From assembly GCA_964017065.1 (NCBI GenBank), contig OZ024790.1, positions 2,350,631-2,414,630 on the forward strand: 64,000 bases of DNA, read 5' to 3'. Source of the stretch: Haliclona indistincta (Eukaryota > Porifera > Demospongiae > Haplosclerida > Chalinidae). This document shows, piece after piece, positions 19,570 through 31,833 of this stretch. The notes below the pieces were generated by a model. It worked only from the letters and a program-made list of their open reading frames with translations. It searched no databases and had not been told where the DNA came from. The stretch's first letter is position 1. Every line of letters starts with the position of its first letter. Both the position numbers and the translations under genes were made by a program.

Positions 19570-19717
19570 AGTATAGTCTGTACTTATCTACTGGTGTTCT
19601 GTGTGGATGGAAGGGATAGGCTGATAGTATGTGACGCCATCGATGACCCAGCTTCTGTACTCCTTCCACAATATACTGCTCCTCTTCTTGTGTGTAGGGT
19701 ACATGTTCCCGTGGCAA
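19570..19717 (-). CDS. Myb/SANT (TRF-like) DNA-binding exon
   Basis: The minus-strand exon runs from acceptor ATCATGCAG to donor GTAAGAG. It encodes VPYTQEEEQYIVEGVQKLGH, RWRHILSAYPFHPHRTPVDK and YRLYW. The W-x3-E-E...GV...G...W-x2-IL...Y-x-F...RT-x-VD-x-K pattern is that of telobox/Myb domains, which bind DNA. The first tryptophan is replaced by tyrosine. A nearby minus-strand exon-like stretch (about 19805-19925, ADTDRKRRTQQRKKDMKTG) may be the upstream exon. The rest of the gene is not recognised. Confidence 0.55.
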
Positions 19718-20239
19718 CTGCATGATAAGCATGCGCGTAATGAATTATGTAGACCAGTAGTGTATCATTGTTTACACTATTGTATTAACATGTATTAGCT
19801 TCATCTATTGACTGACCACTTGGTTGGATGAGTCCTGTTTTCATATCCTTCTTCCTTTGCTGTGTTCTCCTCTTCCTATCAGTGTCTGCCTCATATCCGA
19901 TGGATAGTCTAATGGAATCCGATCACGAGATGATTACTGAGTGTTTTTCACTTGAGTGGCTAGCTGTCTCTTCTGTCTGGAGGTGCCGCAGTGAGTGAAG
20001 TGTTTTTGTACTGTCAGCTCATGATCGCTGTGATCACTGCTCGATGATGATAGTACAGAATAGTCTTGATATTGTTGATGATATCGCTCAGGTTGTTGTC
20101 TTTGCTTGTGATGGTATGCTTTCCGATGGTGCTTTAGTGGTTGGTGTGATTCTTGTTGCTGTCGTCTCTTGTGTTCTAGTAATGTCTGGTTGTGTAGTCG
20201 TTGACTCGTTGCTTGGGTTGATGGTGTTGTTTGAACCAA

Positions 20240-21950
20240 CCAGTGTCCAACCTACTCCACCATCCTGTTCTGCATGTTCTATTATTGCTACCAGTAGATC
20301 AGACCAGCTGGTCCAGTGTGTCACAGCTCTAGTCTATCATCACATCAGCAATCAGCTAGTACCACAGGTACTGCAGTATATGCACACTATGTGGTTGACA
20401 AAACTCTATTTTTATCATGTACAGCTAATGACAAACCAACGTATAATCAGTTAGTAAGTTTCAAGAAGGCAGATTTATCTACTCTTAGAATTATTCAGTG
20501 GATCACTGAATCAGAACAATGGAAATGCACAGACTGTGCTCACATGCTATACTGAAGAATGATGTTCTAGTGAGTAAATATGGGAAGAAGCAGCAAGAAA
20601 ATAACACCATCAATTTTATCATGTATTCAACATCACACATCATACAAAACTATGCACACACATGCATATTATGATAATGACAAAATTAATAATTATAGTT
20701 TGATTATTTGTCCTAGATCACACAAAACGTAATATTTACGCACATTATTTTATCACTGCACACTATTTGCGTGTGCAAGGTAGAAACAAAACAGGAAAAA
20801 ATAATTTTACCGACAAAATTTCTTGGCACACAGTTTACTAACTATACTTTAAAAATTGATTTATAAGTCTGATAAAAATGGTCTATTGTTTCCTCAATTT
20901 TTTGACAGATGTATTAAAAAGCACTACAGTGTTATACCTGATAGTGATCTTGGAACACACCGACTCATAGTGCTTTTCAGCCATAGCACCATGCAACACC
21001 CTTATCACACTAATAGAGAGAAAGACTATTACGAATGAGTATGTGTAAAACAAGTTAATTGATAGCATAAACAGTAGCTTAGACTTCTAATAGCGAAATA
21101 GTATTAATTACAGGAGTTTATTTAAAGCTCAAATCAAAAAACGCATTATGTTCAGTTATTTTAGATAATACACAATTTTCATCTATTTTCAAATATTCGG
21201 TACACTCATGAGTGTACGGCAGGTAACCGCATGAGAGAGTAGAAGATTGAAGTGATGACCGGTCATTGGATGTGTCAAGATTCTCATGTCTAACACTTCA
21301 CTGAGCTCTAGTTCACCTGGCGGTGATCACATTTCCATTTACATGTTCTGCTTCCATAGCCTTTCCCGACTATGATGACTGTTTGTGTTTCTTTATCCTA
21401 TAGCTGATTCTGTAATCAAGTGTTCTTCTGTTGTTTGATCTGTGTGTCTTAATCAGGACACCTATCAGATCTATGAGCCTGATTTGAGGGATTGTTATAC
21501 TTTATTAGTATAGGATAGCATGCTGTATCCATATTTAAAAAGTGGGTGTCCTTTCTTATTAGGGGTGTCCACAAGGAAGGATTCCACTTTAGTAGATGTT
21601 AAATTATTTCATTTACTTCCAACATGATATCTGACTAGAACTCTGATAAATAGTCTACACCATCTAACTTACTTATAAATTAATTAAACTGAATTGTCTG
21701 ATTTATCATGGATAATACATTTCACATCGGTGTGTGGGATCCCTGATGCTACTGGTAACCATTGTGATGTTTGACCTTTGATTGTTACACACTGTTGTCT
21801 GTCTATGACTGAGATAATTTACAGCCAACGAGAACTGATTTCTAAGATAGATTGTCATGTGGTACGGTGTCAAAGAAACTGGGTTACTGATGAGTGACGG
21901 GATTAGTTTATTGGATGTTCTTCCCTGCTACTTCGCAGAAGAGAAATTCA
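20240..21950. other. Intergenic DNA of the duplicated NLR unit
   Basis: No gene recognised. From about 20570 to 21060 it matches 31985-32593 (TAATAGAGAGAAAGACTATT and neighbouring stretches). From about 21058 onward it matches 42600 onward. The corresponding region before gene 3 is thus split by the 32.6-42.4 kb insertion nest. Confidence 0.55.
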
Positions 21951-22033
21951 TGAGCCCCGCCCATGTTTCAGCACTGTAGGGCGAGATAGGGCGTGGTCGC
22001 TTCTTTTTTTCCCAGCACTTTCCTCTGTCCGTC
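21951..22033 (+). promoter_or_regulatory. GC-box promoter region of NLR-like gene 2
   Basis: GAGCCCCGCCCATG and GGGCGAGATAGGGCGTGGTC, followed by a T-rich tract and CTCTGTCCGTC directly before the ATG at 22034. Conserved with genes 1 and 3. Confidence 0.45.
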
Positions 22034-22403
22034 ATGGCTCAAGCTGTCCTCACTACAGTACAAGGTAAGACCACACTATCTCTGTTGATCCGTCTATCAT
22101 AATGTCGTGTCCTGTGCTCAGATTTCAATGTCGACTCAGTTTTGTTTCAGCTTCTAAAAGCCAAGTTTCCCTCTCACAAGTGGAAATCTCTGGCCAGTGG
22201 TCTGCGGGTTGATAGTCTCGTTCCAAACATCGAAGCAAGCCACAGAGACCTCGATAGTATGCTTCAGGAGCTAATCTCCCGGTGGGTAGGCAGCACTACC
22301 GGCAACCAGTGGGTCATGTTGATCGATGCTGTCAAGATGTGTGACGAGCCTGCTGTAGCTCAGGAGCTAGCTACAGCAGTTGGTTGCCCTCTAGCTCACT
22401 CAG
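22034..22403 (+). CDS. NLR-like gene 2, exons 1-2: N-terminal death-fold domain
   Basis: Exon 1 (22034-22064) is MAQAVLTTVQ. Exon 2 (22122-22403) encodes the same death-like fold as gene 1: FQLLKAKFPSHKWKSLASGL, IEASHRDLDSMLQELISRWV, NQWVMLIDAVKMCDEPAVAQ. It is intact and is the cleanest of the three copies. The donor CTCAG/GTACTA (phase 1) joins in frame to the NACHT exon at 26563 (acceptor TTTTCAG). A short decayed copy of the end of this exon is found at 22574-22640. Confidence 0.65.
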
Positions 22404-22809
22404 GTACTACAACAGATATTGATAGTAATGAGATAAATCTGTTGAGTAAATAATTGTTAGTAAGTTGAGTCAGTGTTCCGTTTTAGCAATGAATATCTGT
22501 CAGTATTATGGTATAAAATACCCTGTTCGTTTGGCAGAAACAAATAATATATAGGGATCTTGGGGATTCTCACCCCAACTGCTGTAGCTCAGGAGCCAGC
22601 TACAGCAGTTGGTTGTCCTCTAGCTTGCTCAGGTGGTACAACAGATACTGCGATTTTATTGAATCTTGCAAAATGTGTCGAGCACGTCAATGTCCTTGCA
22701 ATTGCACATACGCAATAGCTAGTTAAATAACTTTTAGTATCATTTCTAGCTATTGTGCATGTGTAAAGGGCGTTTTGGGCACAATACATTTTGCTAGATT
22801 CACTAATTT

Positions 22810-23301
22810 AGGCGGCGTTTACAGTAGACTATCAGCCCTAAAACGGGGGAAAGTATGCGTATTCAGCTGCTTCGTTTTGGCTGTTTACACGATGCCGGTT
22901 TGCCAGCGGAAGTTAATTTAATCAATGGAATGTGGGTGTGGCGTTTTTAGGCGAGCACGCTGGTACTCGCTTGTACGCACGAATCAAAGCGAAAGAAGAA
23001 AGTTTTTGTTGATTGATGTTGTTTGAAGACTCTTCCTAGCATTCTGTACAAGTATAAAGGCTGAGGTACGCTCATACAAAAAGTTTGAAATCGTTTTGGG
23101 GGTTTACACGAGAAATCCGTGTAAATGCGTTCACACCTGATGACTCCGTTTTTAAGCTATCCACTTGGAATATCGGATACAGAGCAAGCCGAATCTCGCT
23201 GTATCCGCATCGAATTTCCTCGTATTCGTGTAGACGAACAGTGCATCCGATGGTGAACTGCGGCGTTTCTCGGTGAAAACGAATCCGTGTAAACGCCGCC
23301 T
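22810..23301. mobile_element. Inverted-repeat MITE (AGGCGGCGTTTACA ends)
   Basis: The left end AGGCGGCGTTTACA and the right end TGTAAACGCCGCCT are perfect 14-bp inverted copies bounding 492 bp. No coding capacity. Sub-terminal CCGTGTAAA/TTTACACG motifs recur inside, as is common in hAT-like non-autonomous elements (inference). Confidence 0.7.
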
Positions 23302-23874
23302 TGAGGGTGCTGGGTCATTATTATTTTTCATGAGGCGGCGCTGTTGCTATGGGCCATATTTCCAGATGTAAAGCAGCTACGAACGCATCGCTAGCTGCAT
23401 TACAACACGACTGGAAGTACTGCTTGTATACCAAGTTTTAGCGAGACAGCTTACCGGGAAGGACCGCCAGAGGCGCGACAAAAACCACGCCTATTTGTCT
23501 GAAAGACTTTTTAGCGGAGCATGCCAGGTTGCTGAAACCATGTTTCTGTGGCTATCTTGACACGAGGAATCCAGTAACGGAGAGCTTTTGGCAGTAAAGC
23601 AGCGACAAACAGTACTTACGTAACTTATCTTGGCTGTTGAATACGCAATTCGAAAAAACTCTCCGTTACAGTGTTGGCCACGTGTAGCTTACCATCTTTG
23701 CACTGTATAAGCGTAGTCCAACGCTTCATGCCCGAGTTTTATTCTGTTTTGTGCTTTCCCAGTACGTACACAAAGTACAGCATACTACAAAGCGCGAAAT
23801 GGTATTCACAACCACGTGCCGATATTCACAACCGCATAATGATATTCACAAGAACTGACCGCCTGATGAATTAT

Positions 23875-26402
23875 GCCACGCGGTAGCAGTGGCATATTTA
23901 GGGTTGGGTGGAAAACAAGATGGCGGCTACACTTAGGCTATACGCAATGATTCACGTATATCTTGGCTGTTGACGACATCAGGGGTATTTTAACTACCTA
24001 GGGGCTATCCTAAGAGGTAAGCGCTTACAATGAGTCTAATAATAAAGACTATAAGAGCAGTTGCTTTGGGCATGACAAGATGGCGTCTCGTCTGGAGGCA
24101 CTAAGTACGGCACTGCCATATCTTCGCCATACGGGCGTTTCAAGCTAATCTAACGTTCTGAAGCTCCTTGCACGATTTGTGCGATTGTAAAGAGACCTCC
24201 AGAAGCAAAAGAAACCAGGTCTAAGGTGGTTAACCAGAATTCACGTGGTCACCCGTTTGTTCATCTTCTTTCTTCTTCTTCTTCTTCTTTTTCAGTCAGT
24301 CTAGCCCCGTGGCTAGTGAGCTATTCAAGACAAAACATACACAGAAACTACACTAGTCGTTGGGAGCAGTGCACCTGATATATATTTAAGCCTAAAACAC
24401 TAGCAGAAGCGAGTATTTTCAGGAAAACGGCGATTTTTGGTCCATATAACAGACTCCATTCCATCATTCTGTTTGAACTCCGTTACTAGGTTACGCCTAC
24501 TCGCGCACTCCCGTGTATGTAATTATTCTAACAAGTAATAAAAACATTTTAACCAAAATGCAAGAGATTTAGGGTTGGTACATTTATCGAAAAAGTATGG
24601 AAACAAGATTTTTGAAATCAAAGGATTGTAACAATAGCAGTGTAATGCTACCTCCCTTTTAAATTAACCACAACTATCGAAAGCAGTTAATTTAGGGAGG
24701 TAGCATTACACTGCTATTGTTACAATCCTTTGATTTCAAAAATCTTGTTTCCATACTTTTTCGATAAATGTACCAACCCTAAATATCTTGCATTTTGGTT
24801 AAAATGTTTTTATTACTTGTTTCTTTTCTTTTTTTATTAATGACTTAGTTGGCACTTATGCTTTTACAGTGTATATAAAAGAGAACTATTTCAGCTTAGC
24901 TTATGCTGATTGACTCAGTACTCGATCGACTCTGCACTACATGCAACACGTACATGCAACATTAGCTAAGCTTAAGCTAGTATTCTTACAAGCCTGAACA
25001 GACAAATCCAGTGTAACAGCGAAGATTTGCTCGTTGTCTGCTGTGAACAGCAGCAGCACTCGTGTTCCAAGCAATTTGTACTAAGGTGCGCTTGTATTAG
25101 AATAATTACATACACGGGCGTGCGCGAGTAGGCGTAACCTAGTAACGGAGTTCAAACAGAATGATGGAATGGAGTCTGTTATGGACCAAAAATCGCCGTT
25201 TTCCTGAAAATACTCGCTTCTGCTAGTGTTTTAGGCTTAAATAGATATCAGGTGCACTGCTCCCAACGACTAGTGTAGTTTCTGTGTAGGTTTTGTCTTG
25301 AATAGCTCACTAGCCACGGGGCTAGACTGACTGAAAAAGAAGAAGAAGAAGAAGAAGAAGAAGAAGAAGAAGAAGAAGAAGAAGAAGAAGAAGAAGAAAG
25401 AAGATGAACAAACGGGTGACCACGTGAATTCTGGTTAACCACCTTAGACCTGGTTTCTTTTGCTTCTGAAGGTCTCTTTACAATCGCACAAATCGTGCAA
25501 GGAGCTTCAGAACGTTAGATTAGCTTGAAACGCCCGTATGGCGAAGATATGGCAGTGCCGTACTTAGTGCCTCCAGACGAGACGCCATCTTGTCATGCCC
25601 AAAGCAACTGCTCTTATAGTCTTTATTAGTAGACTCATTGTAAGCGCTTACCTCTTAGGATAGCCCCTAGGTAGTTAAAATACCCCTGATGTTGTCAACA
25701 GCCAAGATATACGTGAATCATTGCGTATAGCCTAAGTGTAGCCGCCATCTTGTTTTCCACCCAACTCTAAATATGCCACTGCTACCGCGTAGCATAATAT
25801 GCCACTGCTACCGCGTGGCATAATACAAGCGCACCTTAGTACAAATTGCTTGGAACGCGAGTGCTGCTGCTGTTCACAGCAGACAACGAGCAAATCTTCA
25901 CTGTTACACTGGATTTGTCTGTTCAGGCTTGTAAGAATACTAGCTTAAGCTTAGCTAATGTTGCATGTACGTGTTGCATGTAGTGCAGAGTCGATCGAGT
26001 ACTGAGACTGAGTCAATCAGCGGCATAAGCTAAGCTGAAATAGTTCTCTTTTATATATATACACTGTAAAAGCATAATTGCCAACTAAGTCATTAATAAA
26101 AAAAGAAAAGAAACAAGTAATAAAAACATTTTAACCAAAATGCAAGAGATTTAGGGTTGGTACATTTATCGAAAAAGTATGGAAACAAGATTTTTGAAAT
26201 CAAAGGATTGTAACAACAGCAATGTAATGCTACCTCCCTAAATTAACTGCTTTCGATAGTTGTGGTTAATTTAAAAGGGAGGTAGCATTACACTGCTATT
26301 GTTACAATCCTTTGATTTCAAAAATCTTGTTTCCATACTTTTTCGATAAATGTACCAACCCTAAATCTCTTGCATTTTGGTTAAAATGTTTTTATTACTT
26401 GT
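23875..26402. repeat. Composite inverted repeat (B'-M-A-B-A'-M)
   Basis: Segment 23875-24532 is the reverse complement of 25098-25803. Segment 24830-25097 is the reverse complement of 25806-26117. Two near-palindromes of about 290 bp (24533-24829 and 26118-26402) complete it. Each begins ACAAGTAATAAAAACATTTT and ends with its inverse. A purine tract (GAA)n sits in B (25337-25398). B ends with CAACCCTAAATA-like sequence and the hairpin ATGCCAC...GTGGCAT. A single M-A-B unit at 57.4-58.6 kb shows that the basic element is about 1.2 kb. It lies in intron 2 of gene 2. Confidence 0.75.
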
Positions 26403-26562
26403 ATTAATAATGACCGAGCACCCGTTGGTAGTAATCAGATACGAATTTGTTAGCTTGTGTGCACTGCTGTATGACTTGATAAAGTCAATTTTTTGTTTGG
26501 AATAAAGCTAGGTAGAATATTTATTTGTTCAAGCATAATGTGTATGATATTTCAATTTTCAG

Positions 26563-28040
26563 GTCCCTCATCTAACCAATCACCTCATCCTAATCCGGCA
26601 CTCAGCTCTTATGCGTCTTTTCTCAGAGAATTGTACACAGCAATGTCCCAAAGCCTCACCTCCAAACGCTGGGCCCACCTCCCACGATGTGAGTTCATAC
26701 AACTAGCAATGATTAAAAATGAGAAGATACGACGTGGAAGACCTGAAGAGGAAATGATCAGACTAGCACAGCAAGGAAACGTTGAAACGATTCTTCGTCA
26801 TAAGGAATCTATTAACTTAGTGGACCTCTTCTCATCCCCACAGCAGTCACCAAATCCGCTATCATCATCACCACCAGGTAGAATATGTCTTATTGAAGGA
26901 GCCCCAGGAGGAGGAAAGAGCACATTTGCTCTCCACATCTGCCATCAATGGGCACAAGGTGCTTCCTGGTTAGCACGATTTGATGTGGTTATACTTGCTT
27001 ACTTGCGTGACAAAGCTGTCCAGAATGCTACCAGTTTAGCTGACTTACTACCAGCTCGTAATATAGAAATGTGTCAAAGTAATTCGTCTCATATGCAAGA
27101 TACTGATGGAAAGAATGTTTTGTTTGTTTTTGATGGATGGAATGAGTTTCCACCAGATTTGATGAAAAACTCGCTTGTCTCCACTATACTTCGACAGCCA
27201 CATAAACTCTCTCTTCATCAGAGTACTGTGCTAATCACCTCTCGACCAGTGTCCTCAGGAAACCTGCTCAATATAGCTGATCGACGAGTGGAGATCCTGG
27301 GATTCACTCGACAACAGATCCGCGATTACATAGAGAAAGCTCTTGAAGACAACAGTGCTCACATTCAGAAACTTGTCCAACATCTTGAAGAGCACCCAGC
27401 TATAGAAGGTTATTGCTATATACCACTTCATTTAGCAATACTTGTACACATATTCCTTACAATGAAGGGAGCCTTACCTACCACAGATCACGAACTATTC
27501 TGCTCTCTTGTACTCTGCTGCATAGTCCGAGAACAAAAAACACATGAACCCGACACAGTTTTACCAATCATGTCCTCATTGGATGATCCCTAAAGTCTAA
27601 ACTGAACAACCTTAGCTTATTAGCATACAATGGAGTAATGCAAGAAAAAACCATTTTTTATTTAAAAGACTTGCTAACATCTGACCTGCCTACCAATCTT
27701 CCTTCTTTAGGGCTTCTTCAGACAACTGAGGGTTACACACTATACAGTAAATTACTTTCTTATAACTTTCTTCATCTCTCAGTTCAAGAGCTTCTTGCTG
27801 CTTACCATATTTCACAGATGGACTCTAGTGAAACTGTCAAAGTGTTAAAGAAATTATTTGGAAGTTCTTATTTTCAAGCCGTTCTACAGTACTATTGTGG
27901 CTTCAAAAAATTAAACAATCCAGAAATACAACAATTCATATCTTCATATCATAGTGATATGACTGCTCTTGGGAAATTTTTAACCATAGTCACTGATGAA
28001 TTATTTCCACGTGAGGCAGAATTACTAATACATGCACAAG
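26563..28040 (+). pseudogene. NLR-like gene 2, exon 3: NACHT domain with frameshift
   Basis: Starts PSSNQSPHPNPALSSYASFL. NACHT signatures: Walker A LIEGAPGGGKSTFALHICHQ, Walker B NVLFVFDGWNE, sensor 1 TVLITSRP, then the MPL-like region YIPLHLAILVHIFL. At about 27588 the frame stops (SSLDDP) and continues in another frame (SLKSKLNNLSLLAYNGVMQE) to FLHLSVQELLAAYHISQM and HAQ. The exon is 1,478 nt where a multiple of three is needed, so one base has been lost (or two gained). Unless this is a sequencing error, full-length translation is broken. The NACHT differs clearly from that of genes 1 and 3. Confidence 0.7.
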
Positions 28041-28097
28041 GTGAGGGAAAATATTTGCAGTCATATCATTTTGACTGCATGATCAATTTTTATGCAG

Positions 28098-30925
28098 ATT
28101 CAATAAATGACGCAGGTCCAGTAAATGACGCAGATCCAGTAAATGACGCAGGTCCAGTAAATGACGCAGGTCCAGTAAATGACGCAGGTCCAGTAAATGA
28201 CGCAGGTCCAGTAAATGACGCAGGTCCAGTAAGTGATGCAGGTCCAGTAAATGACGCAGGTCCAGTAAGTGATGCAGGTCCAGTAAATGACGCAGATCCA
28301 GTAAATGACGCAGGTCCAGTAAATGACGCAGGTCCAGTAAATGACGCAGGTCCAGTAAATGACGCAGGTCCAGTAAATGACGCAGGTCCAGTAAATGACG
28401 CAGGTCCAGTAAATGACGCAGGTCCAGTAAATGACGCAGGTCCAGTAAATGACGCAGGTCCAGTAAATGACGCAGATCCAGTAAATGACGCAGGTCCAGT
28501 AAATGACGCAGGTCCAGTAAATGACGCAGGTCCAGTAAATGACGCAGGTCCAGTAAATGACGCAGGTCCAGTAAATGACGCAGGTCCAGTAAATGACGCA
28601 GATCCAGTAAATGACGCAGGTCCAGTAAATGACGCAGGTCTAGTAAGTGATGCAGGTCCAGTAAATGACACAGGTCCAGTAAGTGATGCAGGTCCAGTAA
28701 ATGACGCAGGTCCAGTAAGTGATGCAGGTCCAGTAAATGACGCAGGTCCAGTAAGTGATGCAGATCCAGTAAATGATGACGATGCTATGGAGTCACTGGG
28801 AGTAGCAGTCACTATTAAGATCACCAATATTGGTACTCAGGGCTATCCTGGTGTTGGTAAGACATCTGTTCTTGATCTCGCTATGGGGAAAGATCCTGCT
28901 GCCACGAGGACTAGTACAGACTGTATTGATCCACCATCGCACCACATGATGATAAAACACGAAGATTCAGATGAGTGGGAGATGGTCACCACTGACGAGA
29001 TGTTTCAAATGGTATGTGGAGCAGTTAATAAGAAGATAGAAGAAATGCCCCCAGAGAAAGCTGAATCAGTTGAGCCAATGGATACAGTTGGGCCGTCTAC
29101 AAGTGGCGAAGATGCAAGTGATGCAAGTGTAACAGTGACTGCTACTACCAATGAACCTACAACTCAAGCCACTACAAAACATCTGACTCCGGTGATCGAA
29201 CAGGTACTACCTCCTCTAGCTGGCAGCACTGATCCAACACCTAATCTTCTTTCTGACTGCAGCTTACCTGGTCCATCTCACGAGTCTTCTAGTGATTCTT
29301 CTAATTCTGTTCCTCCTTCTGTTTGGTTCAGGGAGCTCATGAATCGACTAACTCAAAAGGCTGGGTATGAAAAGTCCGGTATAATCTTCAATTCCCACTG
29401 GGTATTTGTCAATGATTGTGGTGGCCAACCACCATTTTTAGATGCAGCTGCTCTCTTTCCTCTTAACAGCTGTCTTCAAATTTTTGCTCTCAAACTTAAC
29501 GAGTCATTGGATCACAAACCTGACTTTTCGTACTATGTCAATAATAAACCTGCGCAAATTGGTGAACGTGTGCTCTTGACACACAAGGAGGTAATTGAGA
29601 CACTAGCCAAGTCTGTAGCTTCTATTGAGCCTCCTCACATACCACCAGCAAATGAACCTGTAGTTACCAAATTTACCATTGTGGGTACATTTGACGATCG
29701 AAAAGGTGAATGTACTGAAACGCTAGAGGAAAAAGAAGATGCTCTCGAAACACTTCTTAAACCATATAAACATGTTCGCATCGGTAACGATATCATTTTA
29801 CCACTGAATGCCAGCACAAAAGACATAGAAGATCGAAAGAGTTCAACAGAAAAACTTCAGAAGCTAATTTTTGATGAATCGAATAAAATTACAATGACAG
29901 TTGACATGAGGTTGTGCTGGTTTGGATTCTACCTCACCTTGCTCAAAACAGCTGAGAAGGAGAAGAAAGTTGTGCTTAAGCTCAGTAAATGCTATACGAT
30001 TGGTGAGTTCCTGGGCATGGATAACAATGAAACCAAACGTGCAGTTCGATTATTTCACAAAATTGGTCTTATTATGCATTTTGACACCCCATTCGCAAAT
30101 CTTCAAGATTTTGTCGTTGTTTTTACCAAGCCAGTGCTTAAAACGGTCTCTCGAATAATCAGTGTATCTTTTCTCGACAGGAGATTTCTTAAGGAAGAAT
30201 TAAATATTCACGTTGATTCTGATAAGGAGCAACTCCAAAAGTATGGTCTTTTAAAGCTAAGTATATTGAAGAAATGTGTTGATTCTAAAGTTGAAGAAAA
30301 ATTCATGTTAGGTATTCTCAAGCATGTAAAAATAATTGCTGAGCTTCCTCGTGAAGAGTATTTTATGCCTTGTGCCCTTTCCTATGCTCCTGAGAACCAC
30401 AAAGAGCTTGAAAAGCTGAGTGCACCACATAAACTTTCTCACCCATGGGTGATTAGATTAAGGCAGAAGCGCGGAGTAAGAATTGTCTACGTTCCTATAC
30501 CGGTGGGCTTCTTGCCTACTCTTGTTGTTTTCCTTCTCACTCAAGATGAATCGCGCTTTTCAACTAATTGTATTAAGCGGCAGTATCGAAATTTTATAAA
30601 TTTGCAGTATTGTCCGGGAGGAACTGTCTACTTTGTAGAGCGCCACCTCCAGCTTGAGGTGTACTACTCTCTTTGTGATGATCTTCCTTATCAGTGCTCT
30701 GTTATCCGAAGGCTAGTACTCAACTCGATAGATCATGCTGAGGAAAGGCTCCAAATCAGACAAGGTGTCAACACCAAAGTTGACTGTTTCTTATGCTTCT
30801 GTGGAGAGGGCAGTCCGAGTGCCCGCCAAACCTGTATACCTATAACCCTGAATCAAAGATTCTGGAGTGTGATGTAGCAGATGGGTGTTGCAAACGAGTG
30901 GATTGTATGCACTCATATTGGCTAG
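28098..30925 (+). CDS. NLR-like gene 2, exon 4: expanded linker and Roc-COR-like GTPase
   Basis: Acceptor TTTATGCAG at 28097. A 37-unit AGPVND linker is followed by IGTQGYPGVGKTSVLDLAMG, a low-complexity insert, WVFVNDCGGQPPFLDAA and a COR-like region as in gene 1. Near 30835 two extra bases (TGTATACC instead of TGTACC) shift the frame, so the direct reading stops at 30877. The homologous reading ECDVADGCCKRVD continues in the next frame to the donor CTAG/GTATGT at 30926. The 57-bp intron before this exon has no stop and is a multiple of three, so it could be retained in frame. With two frameshifts the gene is probably a pseudogene or yields only the middle part. Confidence 0.65.
28112..28777 (+). 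repeat. 18-bp coding minisatellite, 37 units
   Basis: The unit GCAGGTCCAGTAAATGAC encodes AGPVND. 666 bp equals exactly 37 units, preceded by one degenerate unit (DSIND). Variants are ADPVND, AGPVSD, TGPVSD and AGLVSD. The AGPVSD units cluster near both ends, and the central part is nearly pure, as expected from recent unequal exchange. The reverse strand is also open throughout but is a by-product of the repeat. Confidence 0.95.
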
Positions 30926-31014
30926 GTATGTTAAATCCTCTGCTTACTACTTACTTTAGCTGTAATCCTCATAAATTTCTTCATTCATGCTCATGATAAT
31001 ATATTTGTTCATAG

Positions 31015-31524
31015 GACTTGTAGTGTCTAAACCAGCTACTCAATCCGACTGTAATGAAACCAGTGCAGAGTGTCCGTCTGAGAGGCAAGATGTGTCGGAA
31101 CGAGGTAAATGCATTCAAGATCATTTAAAAAGCAATGGTTGATACTGGTCTTCAGATCTATTGTGTTTGTATAGCCTTGAAACTTACTTTTTTTCTGTTA
31201 TTAGATAATCCTATGTTATGGAATCGGTCAACTTCTGAGTTCCATTTAGCCCTGATTGCCGGTCGTATTGATGATTGGAGATCAATATCGCCCTTACTGG
31301 GGTTATCAGCTGTTGATGACTTTACAATACTCGGGGAAAATGCTCACTCTGTGCCTACACAGAGAGTGGCTATGCTGCGGAAGTGGAAGCAGAAACAAGG
31401 ACAAAAGGCAACATACAAGGAACTTCACCGAGTGTTTAGTCAATGTGAGAGAGCTGATCTTGCAGATTTTGTACTAGAACTGGTAACTGATTCATCAAAG
31501 GAAAGTGAGTTGACAAACATGTAA
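31015..31524 (+). CDS. NLR-like gene 2, exons 5-6: C-terminal death domain
   Basis: Exon 5 (31015-31104) is a shortened linker. Exon 6 (from 31205 after GTTATTAG) encodes the same death domain as gene 1: LHLALIAGRIDDWRSISPLL, GLSAVDDFTI, QRVAMLRKWKQKQGQKATYK, ELHRVFSQCERADLADFV. It ends SELTNM at 31522-31524 or splices at GTGAGT (31505). The domain itself is undamaged. Confidence 0.65.
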
Positions 31525-31833
31525 ACATATCCTATATATAATTTTATAATATTATTGCACGTGGAAACCATGCAGTTCATGCTCTAGTTCCATTATTGAC
31601 TTATTTCAGCATATGCATGCTACATCACTTTTGGTTGCAGTAAAAAGATTAATTCTGAGCGAGTAATTGCTGTGGATGTTGATATAGACTTATTCTTGCA
31701 TCCAGCGCGATCGTCTACATTTGACATGATAAATGCCTATTATTATTATGTTCAGAATCATTAATAATAGTTGTAGTTAGTGCTAAACTGACTTCTCATC
31801 TGTAACCATTTCCTAATTTTTACACAAATTCAG

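Noticed and set aside
19934..20324. Gln/His-rich minus-strand frames
   Set aside because: Low-complexity readings in two overlapping frames, with no domain and no clear splice borders that link them to the Myb exon.
25248..25442. Poly-serine protein on the minus strand
   Set aside because: It is the (CTT)n/(GAA)n microsatellite inside the composite repeat.
28090..28827. Long minus-strand frame made of GPASFT repeats
   Set aside because: It is the reverse complement of the 18-bp minisatellite, open only because the unit lacks stops in that frame.
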